From the NCBI RefSeq assembly GCF_004211145.1, contig NZ_SEBS01000024.1, positions 42,332 to 106,331 on the forward strand: DNA of 64,000 nt, given 5' to 3'. The notes beneath the pieces were generated by a model that made no database searches, was not told where the DNA came from, and saw nothing but the letters and a program-made list of their open reading frames with translations. Positions 43,311-53,455 of this stretch are shown here, in pieces. The translations under genes and the position numbers were made by a program. Position 1 is the stretch's first letter. Each line of letters opens with the position of its first letter. The stretch comes from Flavobacterium sp. Lineage in GTDB: Bacteria > Bacteroidota > Bacteroidia > Flavobacteriales > Flavobacteriaceae.

Positions 43311-43372
43311 ATGTTTTTGCGAGGGCAAAGATAAGCCAATAACTATCTTTTACAAACAAAAATGAAAAAAAA

Positions 43373-44089
43373 TTATATCAAATCTGCTAAACTATTGACT
43401 GCCACATAACGTTCGGCCGTAAAACCTTCGGCCAAATCCACACCGATCAAACGTCCCAAATCCTGGGCGCGGTAATCCAGGCTCTCCAAAAAGTTCTTGG
43501 TAGCGATCGGCGTCACGGGATCTTTGCTGTTCGCGTCGTAAAATTGCGATTTATACGCCATGATCGCCTCTACCCTTTTCGCATTGTAATTTGTAATGTC
43601 GACGACGAAATCAGGTGTGATGTTTTTCCATTGGATGTAATGATAGACGACTTTGGGGCGCCACGCCTGCTGAGTTTGTCCGTCGTATTCGGTTTCGATT
43701 TTGCGAAGCCCCGACAAAAAACAGGCGTCCGACACCAATTTACTTCCTTTTCCATGGTCGATGTGACGGTCGTCGATCGCGTTGCACAACACGATTTCAG
43801 GCTGGTATTTTCGGATCATGCGGATCACGGCGAGTTGGTGTTCCTCGTCGTTCACGAAAAAACCGTCGCGCATATTTAAGTTCTCGCGCACCGAAACGCC
43901 GAGTATTTTCGCCGCATCGGCCGCTTCCTGGTCGCGTATCGCCGCCGTTCCGCGCGTACCGAGTTCGCCTCTGGTCAAATCGATGATGCCTACGGTTTTC
44001 CCGAGTGCGATTTCTTTTGCGATCGTGCCGCCGCAGCCGAGTTCGACATCATCGGGATGGGAACCGAAGGCGAGTATGTTTAGTTTCAT
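43373..44089 (-). CDS. bshB1: Bacillithiol biosynthesis deacetylase BshB1
   Basis: A 238-residue LmbE/PIG-L-family zinc deacetylase. It has AFGSHPDDVELGCGGT at the N terminus (zinc-binding HPDD), DLTRGELGTRG, and DDRHIDHGKGS carrying the catalytic and metal-binding histidines. BshB1 removes acetate from GlcNAc-malate in bacillithiol synthesis, and the match over the full length is close to the family as I know it in flavobacteria. It lies upstream of tRNA-His on the same strand. Confidence 0.93.
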   Translation of the reverse strand: MKLNILAFGSHPDDVELGCGGTIAKEIALGKTVGIIDLTRGELGTRGTAAIRDQEAADAAKILGVSVRENLNMRDGFFVNDEEHQLAVIRMIRKYQPEIVLCNAIDDRHIDHGKGSKLVSDACFLSGLRKIETEYDGQTQQAWRPKVVYHYIQWKNITPDFVVDITNYNAKRVEAIMAYKSQFYDANSKDPVTPIATKNFLESLDYRAQDLGRLIGVDLAEGFTAERYVAVNSLADLI

Positions 44090-44092
44090 TGT

Positions 44093-44520
44093 TGATTTGT
44101 TGATTTGTTGATTTGTTGATTTGAATCATTGCCTTCCGTTGGGCTTATAGTTCAAAATTCGTGATTCGTTGATTCGTTGATTCGTTGATTCGTTGATTTG
44201 TTGATTTGTTGATTTGTTGATTTGAATCGTTGCCTTCCGTTGGGCTTATAGTTCAAAATTCGTTATTCGTTATTCGTTGATTCGTTGATTTGTTGATTTG
44301 TTGATTCGTTGATTTGAATCATTGTCTTCCGTTGGGCTTATAGTCCAAAATTCGTTATTCGGGATTCGTTGATTCGTTGATTCGTTATTCGTTGATTCGT
44401 AGATTTGTAGATTCGTTATCGATTATCCATTTTTCGTTATTCGTTATTCGTTATTCGTTATTCATTATTCATTATCAATTATCCATTATCAATTATCCAT
44501 TATCAATTACCCATTATCCA
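44093..44520. repeat. Higher-order TTGATTCGTTGATTTG repeats with three copies of a 43-bp core
   Basis: This fills the 509-bp gap between bshB1 and menF. The core TTTGAATC(A/G)TTG(C/T)CTTCCGT...CAAAATTCG(T) starts at 44121, 44221 and 44313 (spacings 100 and 92). Variable numbers of GTTGATT(T/C) 8-mers separate the copies. The right part decays into ATTCGTT (7-bp) units and then TCAATTATCCATTA words. No gene. Confidence 0.9.
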
Positions 44521-44598
44521 TTTAAAATTTAATGTTTTCAAATTTCCAACCCATTATCAACGAATTTCGAATTTCGAAGTTTTTGAATTCCTGAACCA

Positions 44599-45636
44599 TT
44601 AAAGGCACTTCTTCACAGTCAACGCCTTATTCACCGTCTCAAAAAATTCCTTCTCCGCGACGCTGTCTTTCGTGATTCCGCAGCCCATGAATAATTGCGC
44701 TTGATCGTCGATGATTTTCATGCAACGCAGGTTCACGTACAGATCGGTTCCGGTTTCGAGATTCAACTCGCCTACGAATCCCGAATAGAATTCGCGGTCG
44801 TAACCCTCGTTGGCTAAAATGAATTCACGCGCCGCTTGCTTCGGTAGGCCGCAGACCGCCGGTGTCGGGTGCAACGTGAAAATCACGTCGGGTAAATGAT
44901 TGTTCGAAGCCAATTGTCCTTTAATGTCGGTTCGGATGTGCAGCAGATTGCCGGCTTGGTACGTATACGGTTCGCTCAATTCGATTTCCGAAACCAGGCC
45001 TTCGAGGCTGTTCCAGATGAAATCCGTCACGAAACGCTGTTCCTCCCGCTCTTTTCTTGGCCATTCGACATTCGCGTCTCCCTGGAATTTCTGGGTTCCC
45101 GCGAGCGCCATCGTTTCGAACGAATTTCCGTTTGCCTTGAGTAATTTCTCGGGCGTCGCGGCCATCCAGATATTCGTTTCGGGATGGAACCACAAATACA
45201 CGAACGCTTTGGGGTACGCCCAGGCGAGTTTTTTGAAGGCTTCAAAAATGTCGAAATCCTCGAGTGCGACCTTTTCAGTGCGCGACAGGACGACCTTGTC
45301 GAACGTTCCTTCCTTGATTTCGGCGACGGCTTTATTGACAAGCGCTTCAAAATCCTTTTTGGCGATTTCGTCTATTTCAAGTTCGGGCGCATTCAACGTC
45401 ACATCTTTCGGCAAAAACGCAACGCTTTCAATATCCGATTCCAATTCGGGCAAATACAGCATGTCGTCACCTGCGAAAGGCGCGAACACGAAACCCGAAA
45501 CGTCGCATTTGTTACAGCCGTGCGATACGCGATCGCGTTGAAACATTCCCGAAACCGTGGTTTCGTCGGGCTTTCGGAATAGTACGAACGGTTTCCCGTC
45601 GCTGAGACAACTTTGTGCTTTCTCGAAAAATTCCAT
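44599..45636 (-). CDS. menF: Isochorismate synthase / chorismate-binding enzyme (MenF type)
   Basis: A 345-residue chorismate-utilising enzyme. It contains VVLSRTEKV, the LAGTQKF segment, HIRTDIKG, LHPTPAVCGLPKQAA and YSGFVGEL with CMKI and GCGITKDS near the C terminus. These fit isochorismate synthases of menaquinone synthesis better than anthranilate synthase. The preceding thioesterase overlaps by one base (TGATG), so the two are coupled. The length is shorter than E. coli MenF because the N-terminal part is reduced, as is usual in Bacteroidota. Confidence 0.9.
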   Translation of the reverse strand: MEFFEKAQSCLSDGKPFVLFRKPDETTVSGMFQRDRVSHGCNKCDVSGFVFAPFAGDDMLYLPELESDIESVAFLPKDVTLNAPELEIDEIAKKDFEALVNKAVAEIKEGTFDKVVLSRTEKVALEDFDIFEAFKKLAWAYPKAFVYLWFHPETNIWMAATPEKLLKANGNSFETMALAGTQKFQGDANVEWPRKEREEQRFVTDFIWNSLEGLVSEIELSEPYTYQAGNLLHIRTDIKGQLASNNHLPDVIFTLHPTPAVCGLPKQAAREFILANEGYDREFYSGFVGELNLETGTDLYVNLRCMKIIDDQAQLFMGCGITKDSVAEKEFFETVNKALTVKKCL

Positions 45637-46061
45637 CAGCGTTTCCTTGGTAAGACCATGTTCGTGAGCTTACACAATGAGATCAGGTTGTCGTTCTCGT
45701 CGGTAATCTTTATTTCCCACAAATGGATCGTTCCGCCTTTGTGGATGATGCGCGCCGTTCCGTAAACCGTGCCTTCGCGTTTCGCCTTGACGTGGTTTGC
45801 CGAAATTTCGATGCCACGCACTTCGCGTTCGGCCGTATCGATGAACATGAGCGATGCCGCACTCCCAACCGATTCGGCAAGTGCGACCGATGCGCCTCCA
45901 TGCAACAATCCCATCGGCTGGTGCACTTTTGGCGTAACGGGCATTTTGGCTTTCAGGAAATCGGGGCCGGCGTCGATGAATTCCATCTCGAGCGTGGCCA
46001 TCAAAGTGTTTTCTTTTGAAAATGCGTTGCACATCGCAAGCACTTTTTCTTTGTCGAACAT
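45636..46061 (-). CDS. PaaI-family hotdog thioesterase, probable DHNA-CoA thioesterase
   Basis: A 141-residue single hotdog domain with the active-site helix region PMGLLHGGASVALAES and the GIEISANHVK strand. Coupled to menF, it probably hydrolyses 1,4-dihydroxy-2-naphthoyl-CoA (the MenI step). This is inferred from neighbourhood, since hotdog proteins of this type also act on other acyl-CoAs. Confidence 0.87.
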   Translation of the reverse strand: MFDKEKVLAMCNAFSKENTLMATLEMEFIDAGPDFLKAKMPVTPKVHQPMGLLHGGASVALAESVGSAASLMFIDTAEREVRGIEISANHVKAKREGTVYGTARIIHKGGTIHLWEIKITDENDNLISLCKLTNMVLPRKR

Positions 46062-46156
46062 AGTGTTGTATTTCGCGTAAAATTACGAAAAGGAATCGGT
46101 ATGCCCGAATGGATTTTAGAGCGAAATCCGTTATATTTATCGGCAAAAAAGCACAC

Positions 46157-47683
46157 GTGAAAAAACTTTACGCCTTACTTTTCATGACTTCGGCCGTTCT
46201 CGCCCAGGCGCCCGCGATCGACTGGCAACGTACGATCGGCAGTAACGGCCAGGACGGCATCTCGACGATCGCACAAACTCCAGACGGCGGTTATCTCGTC
46301 GGCGCAAATTCCCAGGCGTCCGACATTTCAGGCGAGAAGACTGAAGCGGGCCGCGGCCAAACCGATTACTGGGTCCTGAAAACCGACAGCATCGGAAACA
46401 TCCAGTGGCAGCGAACCATCGGCGGAAACGACACCGACATTCCCACGAAATACATCGTTTTGCCCGACGGAAGCAGCGTCATTCTAGGCTATTCATACTC
46501 CAACGCAAATTTCGAAAAGACACAAAATTCAAAGGGTTTCAGCGATTTTTGGATCGTAAAATTGTCGGCAACGGGTCAGATAATCTGGCAACATACTTAC
46601 GGCGCGAACATGTTCGAAATGACGGGCGATATAATCGCGACGACCGACGGCGGCTTCCTCATCGGCGGCACATCGACTTCAGGCATCGACGGCGACAAGA
46701 CCGAAGCCTCGCGCGGCCAAACCGATTATTGGATATTGAAACTGGATTCGTCGGGCAACATCCAATGGCAAAAAACGTTGGGCGGAAGTTCCTATGACAC
46801 GCTTACATCGGTCGTACAAACCAATGACGGGAACTTCATTTGCGCCGGCTATTCGATGTCAGGAATTTCAGGCGACAGGACGCTCGCAAATCCGTGGCTC
46901 GACGATTCCTGGGTCGTAAAATTAAGCGCTACGGGAACGATTTTGTGGCAACGCGCCTACAATTTTTCAGAAGTATCGTCGGTGATCGAATTGTCTGACG
47001 GAAATATACTTTTGGGCGGAACCAGAGCGATTTCAGGGCCTGTCGGACGCAGCGCGCTTTCGTATCTGTTCAAGTCGGTAGTCGTAAAAACAAATGCGTC
47101 GGGACAAGTGATCTGGACCTACGAGGAACAACCGATAACGGGCGAATGTCGCGTTTCAGAACTTCTCGAATTTCCCGATGGCGGAATTTACTTCACATCC
47201 TACGCGACCGAACCGACATTCCGCGGCATGCTAACCAAGCTCAACGCGAGCGGAACCTTGGCCTGGAACCGCATTTTCGCGAACGACCAAAGTACGTTCG
47301 CTATGTCGCTGTGCAAGGCTTCGAACAATTCGATCATCGTCGGGCTGAGTTCGAACGCGGGAATCTTCGGAGACAAAACCGAGGAATCGCGCGGCATGAG
47401 CGACGTTTGGATCGTAAAGTTCAGCCCCGAACAATTGTCGGTCGCACAAATCGAAACAGAGGCGTTTTCAGTCTATCCGAACCCTGTAAAATCCCAACTC
47501 AACGTCAAAAGCGTCGCCAATGCCAAGGTCACGGTGCGCAACGCTTTGGGCCAGCGACTTATCTCAATAATTTCAGCAACTGAAACCGCCGCGATCGATT
47601 TCCCGTTTGGGCCGGGAACGTATTTGGTGACGATCGAGAACGAAAATTCGCAAGCGACCAAAACCGTCAAAGTCATAAAATAA
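46157..47683 (+). CDS. Secreted T9SS type A sorting-domain protein with tandem repeats
   Basis: About 508 residues. Signal peptide from the GTG at 46157 (MKKLYALLFMTSAVLAQ). About seven 55-residue repeats follow, of the form W(Q/A)RT(I/L)GG...TDDGGYLVGG..S..G.K.....G..DYWV(L/V)K, likely a beta-propeller. The C-terminal sorting domain reads YPNPVKSQLNV...LGQRL...KTVKVIK. The track start (46109) adds 16 residues in front of the signal peptide, so the GTG is preferred. An upstream TTATATTTA resembles a -7 box. Surface or secreted; ligand unknown. Confidence 0.85.
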   Translation: MKKLYALLFMTSAVLAQAPAIDWQRTIGSNGQDGISTIAQTPDGGYLVGANSQASDISGEKTEAGRGQTDYWVLKTDSIGNIQWQRTIGGNDTDIPTKYIVLPDGSSVILGYSYSNANFEKTQNSKGFSDFWIVKLSATGQIIWQHTYGANMFEMTGDIIATTDGGFLIGGTSTSGIDGDKTEASRGQTDYWILKLDSSGNIQWQKTLGGSSYDTLTSVVQTNDGNFICAGYSMSGISGDRTLANPWLDDSWVVKLSATGTILWQRAYNFSEVSSVIELSDGNILLGGTRAISGPVGRSALSYLFKSVVVKTNASGQVIWTYEEQPITGECRVSELLEFPDGGIYFTSYATEPTFRGMLTKLNASGTLAWNRIFANDQSTFAMSLCKASNNSIIVGLSSNAGIFGDKTEESRGMSDVWIVKFSPEQLSVAQIETEAFSVYPNPVKSQLNVKSVANAKVTVRNALGQRLISIISATETAAIDFPFGPGTYLVTIENENSQATKTVKVIK

Positions 47684-47730
47684 CATACTTTTACAAACCG
47701 AAACACGTTACATAGTACAAACCGAACCAC

Positions 47731-49224
47731 ATGCGTAATTTTATTCTGCTTTTTTCCATAGGATTTTTGATTTGCCTTTCGTCTTGCCGCAGCGATTTCG
47801 AGTTCCAACACAGCGTTGGCGGATTGCGTTTCTCTCGCGATACGGTGTATCTCGACACGGTTTTCGCGAACATCGGCTCGAGCACGTACACGCTCAAAGT
47901 ATACAACCGAAGCGACAAAGACATCAGCATCCCGACGATCCAACTCGGAAAAGGGCTCGATTCCAAATACCGCATCACGGTCGACGGCATGACGGGCGAA
48001 AACAACCGCGTTTTCCACAACGTCGAAATGCTCGCAAAAGACAGCATGTACATTTTCATCGAGACGACTACGGGCGTGGCCGACGCCGATCCAACAACGT
48101 TTTTATACACCGACCAAATCCTGTTCGGGGAAACCGGAAACTTCCAGGACGTCGATTTGGTGACGCTTGTCCAGGACGCATATTTTTTATATCCGAAACG
48201 CGATGAGGACGGGAATTTCCTCGAATACCTGCAGATCGGAGAAGATCTTGTCGAAGGTTTCGTACTCGACCACGCCGATCCCGTGAACGGCGACGAATTT
48301 GTTTTCGGGAACGATAAACCGTACGTGATCTACGGATTGGCCGCGGTTCCGGCGAACGAAACGCTCACGATCCAACCCGGGGCGCGCGTGCATTTCCATG
48401 ATCTCTCAGGAATTATTTTAGCCGACGGAGCGACCATAAACGCTTTGGGCGCGCCATCTACAGCCGATACGCAAGACAACCAGATCATTTTTGAAGGCGA
48501 CCGCCTCGAACCCGATTTCTCGGATATTCCGGGGCAATGGTTCGGTATCTGGCTCACGGGTAACAGTACCGGAAATTTTGCATACGCTACATTAAAGAAC
48601 GGCATCGCTCCTATTTACGCCCAGAATGCGACGGTCAACCTCGATAAAGTACAGATTTACGACAATTCCCAATACGGTATTTACGGACAGACATCGACGA
48701 TTACGGCAACGAACGTCGTGGTGAACTCGGCGGGAACGGCGACCGTTGCGTGCTTGTTCGGCGGAACGTATAATTTTACGCATTGCACAATCAACAACAA
48801 TTTCGTGAGCTCACAGCAAACGGCCGTTTGGCTGAATAATTATGCCGAAGTGGACCAGGCAGTCGTCACCGAGCCGCTTTTGGCAGCAAACTTCACGAAC
48901 TGCATCATCTTCGGGTCAAACCAACGCGAACTTTTGCTCGATAAGAACGACGACGATACGTTCAATTTCAACTTCACGAAATGCCAGATCAAGTACGGAC
49001 AGGTCGGAAACGAATTGTACAACTTCCTCGATGACGAAACGAACATCGTGAAAGGTGGAAATCCGCGATTCAGGAATATTAACGAGAATGAGTTGATGAT
49101 AGGCGAAAATTCGGATGCGCGCGGTTTTGGTATCGATACCGATGTCGACGTCGATATTCTCGAAAACCCGAGGATTGATCCGTTCGATCTGGGCGCGTAC
49201 AACTGGACGACTTTCGAGGATTGA
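47731..49224 (+). CDS. Right-handed beta-helix lipoprotein, hypothetical
   Basis: 497 residues with a lipoprotein signal (FLICLSSC, Cys about 19). An N-terminal beta-sandwich-like domain (LRFSRDTVYLDTVFANIGSS) is followed by parallel beta-helix repeats with Asn-rich turns (GIAPIYAQNATVNLDKVQI, YGIYGQTS). It ends DPFDLGAYNW. Proteins of this build are common flavobacterial envelope lipoproteins; no active-site residues are evident. It follows the T9SS repeat protein by 47 bp and may share its transcript. Confidence 0.8.
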   Translation: MRNFILLFSIGFLICLSSCRSDFEFQHSVGGLRFSRDTVYLDTVFANIGSSTYTLKVYNRSDKDISIPTIQLGKGLDSKYRITVDGMTGENNRVFHNVEMLAKDSMYIFIETTTGVADADPTTFLYTDQILFGETGNFQDVDLVTLVQDAYFLYPKRDEDGNFLEYLQIGEDLVEGFVLDHADPVNGDEFVFGNDKPYVIYGLAAVPANETLTIQPGARVHFHDLSGIILADGATINALGAPSTADTQDNQIIFEGDRLEPDFSDIPGQWFGIWLTGNSTGNFAYATLKNGIAPIYAQNATVNLDKVQIYDNSQYGIYGQTSTITATNVVVNSAGTATVACLFGGTYNFTHCTINNNFVSSQQTAVWLNNYAEVDQAVVTEPLLAANFTNCIIFGSNQRELLLDKNDDDTFNFNFTKCQIKYGQVGNELYNFLDDETNIVKGGNPRFRNINENELMIGENSDARGFGIDTDVDVDILENPRIDPFDLGAYNWTTFED

Positions 49225-49233
49225 TCATCGCCC

Positions 49234-49358
49234 GCGTTAGGGATGCGAGTGGAAAGCCCGCAGTGCGACGCAGGAGCGCGAGGACTTGGAACGGGCAGCC
49301 CGGCGGCGGCTCATTGACTTTTGACTTTACCCAAAACCTTACAGCCGGCGCAACGCCC
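49234..49358 (-). repeat. Dispersed 125-bp intergenic element, copy 3
   Basis: Read on the minus strand it begins GGGCGTTGCGCCGGCTG, then GCCGCCGCCGGGCTGCCCGT, a diverged centre, GGGCTTTCCACTCGCATCCC and TAACGC. It lies 9 bases past the stop of the beta-helix lipoprotein gene, pointing back at it, in the gap before purL. Confidence 0.75.
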
Positions 49359-49444
49359 AAAAAATTATTTTAAAAGTTGAATTTTAAATTTTGGATGTGG
49401 CGATACAATTCATAATTTATAATCCAAAATTAAAAATAACGCAG

Positions 49445-49452
49445 TAAATTTG
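49445..49452 (+). promoter_or_regulatory. -7 box (TAAATTTG) of purL
   Basis: Matches TAnnTTTG 27 bp before the purL ATG. No purine riboswitch was recognised in the gap. Confidence 0.45.
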
Positions 49453-49478
49453 CACGCGTAAACACAACTCATCTTACC

Positions 49479-52400
49479 ATGATCCATTTCTTCGGAAACG
49501 AAAGCGATGTCGTCTTTGCAGTACAAACGCAAGGCCCGATATCGGACGAAAACGTATCAAAATTAAACTGGTTATTCGCCAACGCGCACCAAATACAGAA
49601 ATCCGTCCTCACGGATTTTTTTGTTGGACCACGTGCCGCAATGGTCACGCCCTGGAGCACGAATGCCGTCGAAATTACCCAGAACATGGGCATCGAAGGA
49701 ATTATCCGAATCGAGGAATTCCTGAAGGTCGACGAACCTTTCACGGGTTTCGACCCGATGTTGTCGCAGAAATATCCCGAATTGAACCAGGATATCTTCA
49801 CGATCAACATCACGCCCGAACCAATCCTCGAAATTTCGGACATCGCCGCGTACAACAAACAGGAAGGTTTGGCGCTCAACGACGAGGAAGTCGAGTATTT
49901 GAATAATCTGTCTGAAAAACTCGGGCGCAAATTGACCGACTCTGAAGTATTCGGATTTTCGCAAGTCAACTCGGAACACTGCCGACACAAGATCTTCAAC
50001 GGAACTTTTGTGATCGACGGAGAAGAAAAACCGACGTCGCTTTTCAAACTCATCAAAAAAACGTCGGCCGAATTTCCCGGAGAAATCGTATCGGCCTACA
50101 AAGATAACGTCGCATTCATCAAAGGACCGAAAGTCACGCAGTTCGCACCAAAAACGGCTGACAAACCTGATTTCTATTCTGAAAAAGAATTCGAATCGGT
50201 GATCTCATTGAAAGCCGAAACACATAATTTCCCGACGACGGTCGAGCCGTTCAACGGAGCCGCGACGGGTTCGGGCGGAGAAATCCGCGACCGTTTGGCC
50301 GGTGGACAAGGTTCGTTGCCACTCGCCGGAACCGCCGTTTATATGACGTCGTACTCGCGTCTCGAAAATGATCGAAACTGGGAAAACGGAATGCCGGAGC
50401 GCAAATGGTTATACCAAACGCCGATGGACATTTTGATCAAGGCGTCTAACGGAGCGTCGGATTTCGGGAATAAATTCGGACAACCGCTGATCACGGGTTC
50501 GATCCTGACGTTCGAGCACGAAGAAAACGACCGACGCCTCGCCTTTGACAAAGTCATCATGCAAGCGGGCGGAATCGGTTATGGAAAGGCCGACCAATCG
50601 ATCAAGAAAAAACCGCAACAAGGTGACAAAGTCGTCATTTTGGGCGGTGAAAACTATAGGATCGGAATGGGCGGAGCTGCGGTTTCGAGTGCCGATACGG
50701 GCGCTTTCGGTTCAGGAATCGAACTCAATGCAATCCAACGCTCAAATCCTGAAATGCAAAAACGCGCCGCAAACGCGATCCGCGGCCTCGTCGAAAGCGA
50801 CAACAACCCAATCGTCTCGATCCACGATCACGGCGCCGGCGGACACTTGAACTGTTTGAGCGAACTCGTTGAGGAAACGGGCGGAAAGATAAACCTCGAC
50901 GCGCTTCCTGTGGGCGATCCGACATTGTCGGCCAAGGAAATCATCGGGAATGAATCACAGGAACGAATGGGATTGGTCATCGGCCAGGACGATATCGAAT
51001 TCCTGCACAAGGTTGCCGAGAGAGAACGTTCCCCGATGTACGAGGTCGGTGATATCTTGAACAACCACCGATTCACGTTCGAATCAGAAACCACGGGCGC
51101 AAAACCAATGGATTTCGCGATCGAAGACATGTTCGGTTCGTCGCCGAAAACGATAATGAACGACGTTTCGATACACCGCGACTACAAAAACCTGAACTAT
51201 TCCCAAGCCGATTTCCAGACATATCTCGAGGCGGTTCTGCAACTCGAAGCCGTCGCGTGCAAGGATTGGCTCACGAACAAAGTCGACCGTTGCGTGGGCG
51301 GACGCGTGGCAAAACAACAATGTGCAGGTCCGTTGCAATTGCCGATGAACAATGTCGGCGTGATGGCGTTGGATTTCAACGGGAAAGAAGGGATCGCGAC
51401 CTCGATCGGCCACTCGCCTATCGCCGCGATCATCGATGCGAAAGCCGGAAGCCGGAATGCGATCGCCGAATCACTTTCAAACTTGATCTGGGCACCGATA
51501 AAATCAGGACTCTCAGGCGTTTCGCTGTCGGCGAACTGGATGTGGCCGTGCAAGAACGAAGGCGAAGATGCGCGTTTGTATGAAGCAGTCGAAGCGTGTT
51601 CAGACTTCGCGATCGCTTTGGGAATCAACATCCCGACGGGAAAAGATTCGCTTTCAATGAAACAGCGTTATCCTGACGGAGACGTGATTTCCCCGGGAAC
51701 CGTGATCATTTCGGCGGCCGGAAATTGCACCGACATCACGAAAGTCGTCGAACCTGTATTGAAAAAGAACGGCGGCAATATCTACTACATCAACCTTTCA
51801 CAGGATTCGCACAAATTGGGCGGATCGTCGTTTGCGCAAATCCTCAACAAGATCGGAAATGAAGCTCCGGACGTTACCGACGCCGCGAGCTTTAAGAAGA
51901 CATTCGACGTTTTGCAACAATTGATTTCGAATGGAAAAATCGCAGCCGGACACGACATCGGAAGCGGTGGTTTGATCACGACCTTGCTTGAAATGTGTTT
52001 CGCTGACGTGAACCTCGGCGCCCAATTCGACTTGACGAAAATCAATGAGAATGACACGATCAAACTGTTGTTCTCGGAGAATATCGGGATCGTTTTCCAG
52101 GCCGATGCTTCGGTTGAAAAGACATTGAAATCAAATGATATCGAGTTTTTCAACATCGGGAAAGTCGTCGAAGGAAATACGGTAACGATCGCAAACGCCG
52201 ACGACAACATCAGCCTGAACGTAGCTGAAATGCGCGATGTTTGGTACAAGACATCGTATTTGCTCGACACGAAACAATCGGGCGAGAAGAAAGCGAAAGA
52301 ACGCTTCGACAATTATAAGAACCAACCTTTGAGGTTTGAGCTTCCGACACATTTCGACGGAAAGAAACCGCAGATCGATTCCTCGAAACCGAAGCCGAAG

Positions 52401-53141
52401 GCCGCGATCATCCGTGAAAAAGGTTCGAATTCGGAACGCGAAATGGCAAATGCCATGTATCTCGCGGGCTTCGATGTGAAAGACGTGCACATGACCGATT
52501 TGATTTCAGGTCGCGAAACGTTGGAAGACATCCAATTCATTGGCGCGGTCGGCGGATTCTCGAATTCGGACGTACTCGGTTCGGCCAAAGGCTGGGCGGG
52601 CGCATTCCTTTATAATGAGAAAGCGAAAACGGCTTTGGAGAATTTCTTCAGACGCGAAGACACGCTTTCAGTTGGAATCTGCAACGGTTGCCAGTTGTTC
52701 ATCGAACTTGGGTTGATCAATCCGGGACACAATGTGAAACCGAGAATGTTGCATAACGATTCAGCCAAACACGAATCCGGATTTACGTCGGTGAAAGTAC
52801 AGGAAAACAATTCGATAATGCTGTCGACGTTGGCGGGAACGACTCTGGGCGTTTGGATTTCACACGGAGAAGGAAAGTTCGAGTTGCCGATGAGCGAAGA
52901 CAATTACGAAGTCGTAGCCAAATACGGTTACGAAGGTTATCCCGCAAACCCGAACGGTTCGCATTATGACGTCGCGATGTTGTGCGACGTTACGGGCCGA
53001 CACCTGGTTACGATGCCGCACATAGAACGGTCGGTTTTCCAATGGAACTGGGCGAATTATCCTGATGGCCGACAGGACGAGGTCACGCCTTGGGTGGAAG
53101 CGTTCGTGAATGCGCGTAAATGGTTGGAAAAGGTTGATTAA
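49479..53141 (+). CDS. purL: Phosphoribosylformylglycinamidine synthase (single-chain PurL)
   Basis: A 1220-residue full-length FGAM synthase, catalysing the fourth step of purine synthesis. It contains FSQVNSEHCRHKIFNG (about 165), ETHNFPTTVEPFNGAATGSGG (about 247), the two AIRS-like halves (GIGYGKADQ; NIPTGKDSLSMKQRYPDG), and a C-terminal glutaminase domain. The latter has Cys in VGICNGCQLF (about 1068) and SHGEGKFELP. This is the large single-polypeptide form of Bacteroidota and Proteobacteria, so separate PurQ and PurS are not needed. It stands alone, followed by a large hairpin. Confidence 0.97.
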   Translation: MIHFFGNESDVVFAVQTQGPISDENVSKLNWLFANAHQIQKSVLTDFFVGPRAAMVTPWSTNAVEITQNMGIEGIIRIEEFLKVDEPFTGFDPMLSQKYPELNQDIFTINITPEPILEISDIAAYNKQEGLALNDEEVEYLNNLSEKLGRKLTDSEVFGFSQVNSEHCRHKIFNGTFVIDGEEKPTSLFKLIKKTSAEFPGEIVSAYKDNVAFIKGPKVTQFAPKTADKPDFYSEKEFESVISLKAETHNFPTTVEPFNGAATGSGGEIRDRLAGGQGSLPLAGTAVYMTSYSRLENDRNWENGMPERKWLYQTPMDILIKASNGASDFGNKFGQPLITGSILTFEHEENDRRLAFDKVIMQAGGIGYGKADQSIKKKPQQGDKVVILGGENYRIGMGGAAVSSADTGAFGSGIELNAIQRSNPEMQKRAANAIRGLVESDNNPIVSIHDHGAGGHLNCLSELVEETGGKINLDALPVGDPTLSAKEIIGNESQERMGLVIGQDDIEFLHKVAERERSPMYEVGDILNNHRFTFESETTGAKPMDFAIEDMFGSSPKTIMNDVSIHRDYKNLNYSQADFQTYLEAVLQLEAVACKDWLTNKVDRCVGGRVAKQQCAGPLQLPMNNVGVMALDFNGKEGIATSIGHSPIAAIIDAKAGSRNAIAESLSNLIWAPIKSGLSGVSLSANWMWPCKNEGEDARLYEAVEACSDFAIALGINIPTGKDSLSMKQRYPDGDVISPGTVIISAAGNCTDITKVVEPVLKKNGGNIYYINLSQDSHKLGGSSFAQILNKIGNEAPDVTDAASFKKTFDVLQQLISNGKIAAGHDIGSGGLITTLLEMCFADVNLGAQFDLTKINENDTIKLLFSENIGIVFQADASVEKTLKSNDIEFFNIGKVVEGNTVTIANADDNISLNVAEMRDVWYKTSYLLDTKQSGEKKAKERFDNYKNQPLRFELPTHFDGKKPQIDSSKPKPKAAIIREKGSNSEREMANAMYLAGFDVKDVHMTDLISGRETLEDIQFIGAVGGFSNSDVLGSAKGWAGAFLYNEKAKTALENFFRREDTLSVGICNGCQLFIELGLINPGHNVKPRMLHNDSAKHESGFTSVKVQENNSIMLSTLAGTTLGVWISHGEGKFELPMSEDNYEVVAKYGYEGYPANPNGSHYDVAMLCDVTGRHLVTMPHIERSVFQWNWANYPDGRQDEVTPWVEAFVNARKWLEKVD

Positions 53142-53216
53142 TTGGTTAGCCGACGTTTTAGGAAATTACAGTATCACTGACCAGTTAAGGGATTAATCGG
53201 TATTCAAATATTTTTT

Positions 53217-53282
53217 ACCATTAAGAAGTTAAGTTTAGTTAAGGCAAACCATAATCTTAACTGCTCTTAACTTCTTAATGGT
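53217..53282 (+). repeat. 66-bp CCATTAAGAA inverted-repeat element after purL
   Basis: ACCATTAAGAAGTTAAG pairs perfectly with CTTAACTTCTTAATGGT (17 bp). An inner AGTTAAG/CTTAACT pair adds to the stem. Flanking T and A runs could make it a terminator. It is a shorter relative of the elements at 57879 and 58132. The rest of the 53142-53455 gap shows only weak ATTAATG/AATGGTT words. Confidence 0.85.
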
Positions 53283-53455
53283 TTTGAAAACAACGCGGAG
53301 AATCTTAATGTTATTAATGAGCTAATGGTTTAGAAAAAATCCGCGTAGCAAATCTGTCTGGTTCATGCTTCGCGCCAAAAAAAATCCACAGTACAAATTC
53401 ATAGCAAAAAAAGTCCACGGTGACACGTTTTTGCCAATTCGGGTCCGATACCAAA

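Noticed and set aside
42359-43339. 326-aa version of the exported protein gene
   Set aside because: The first 63 residues (VVVAQLVRASVCGAEGRGFD...) are the tRNA-His gene and its terminator read as protein.
44093-44520. CRISPR-like array (43-bp core at 92-100 bp spacing)
   Set aside because: The intervals are low-complexity 8-mers rather than unique spacers, and no cas genes are present.
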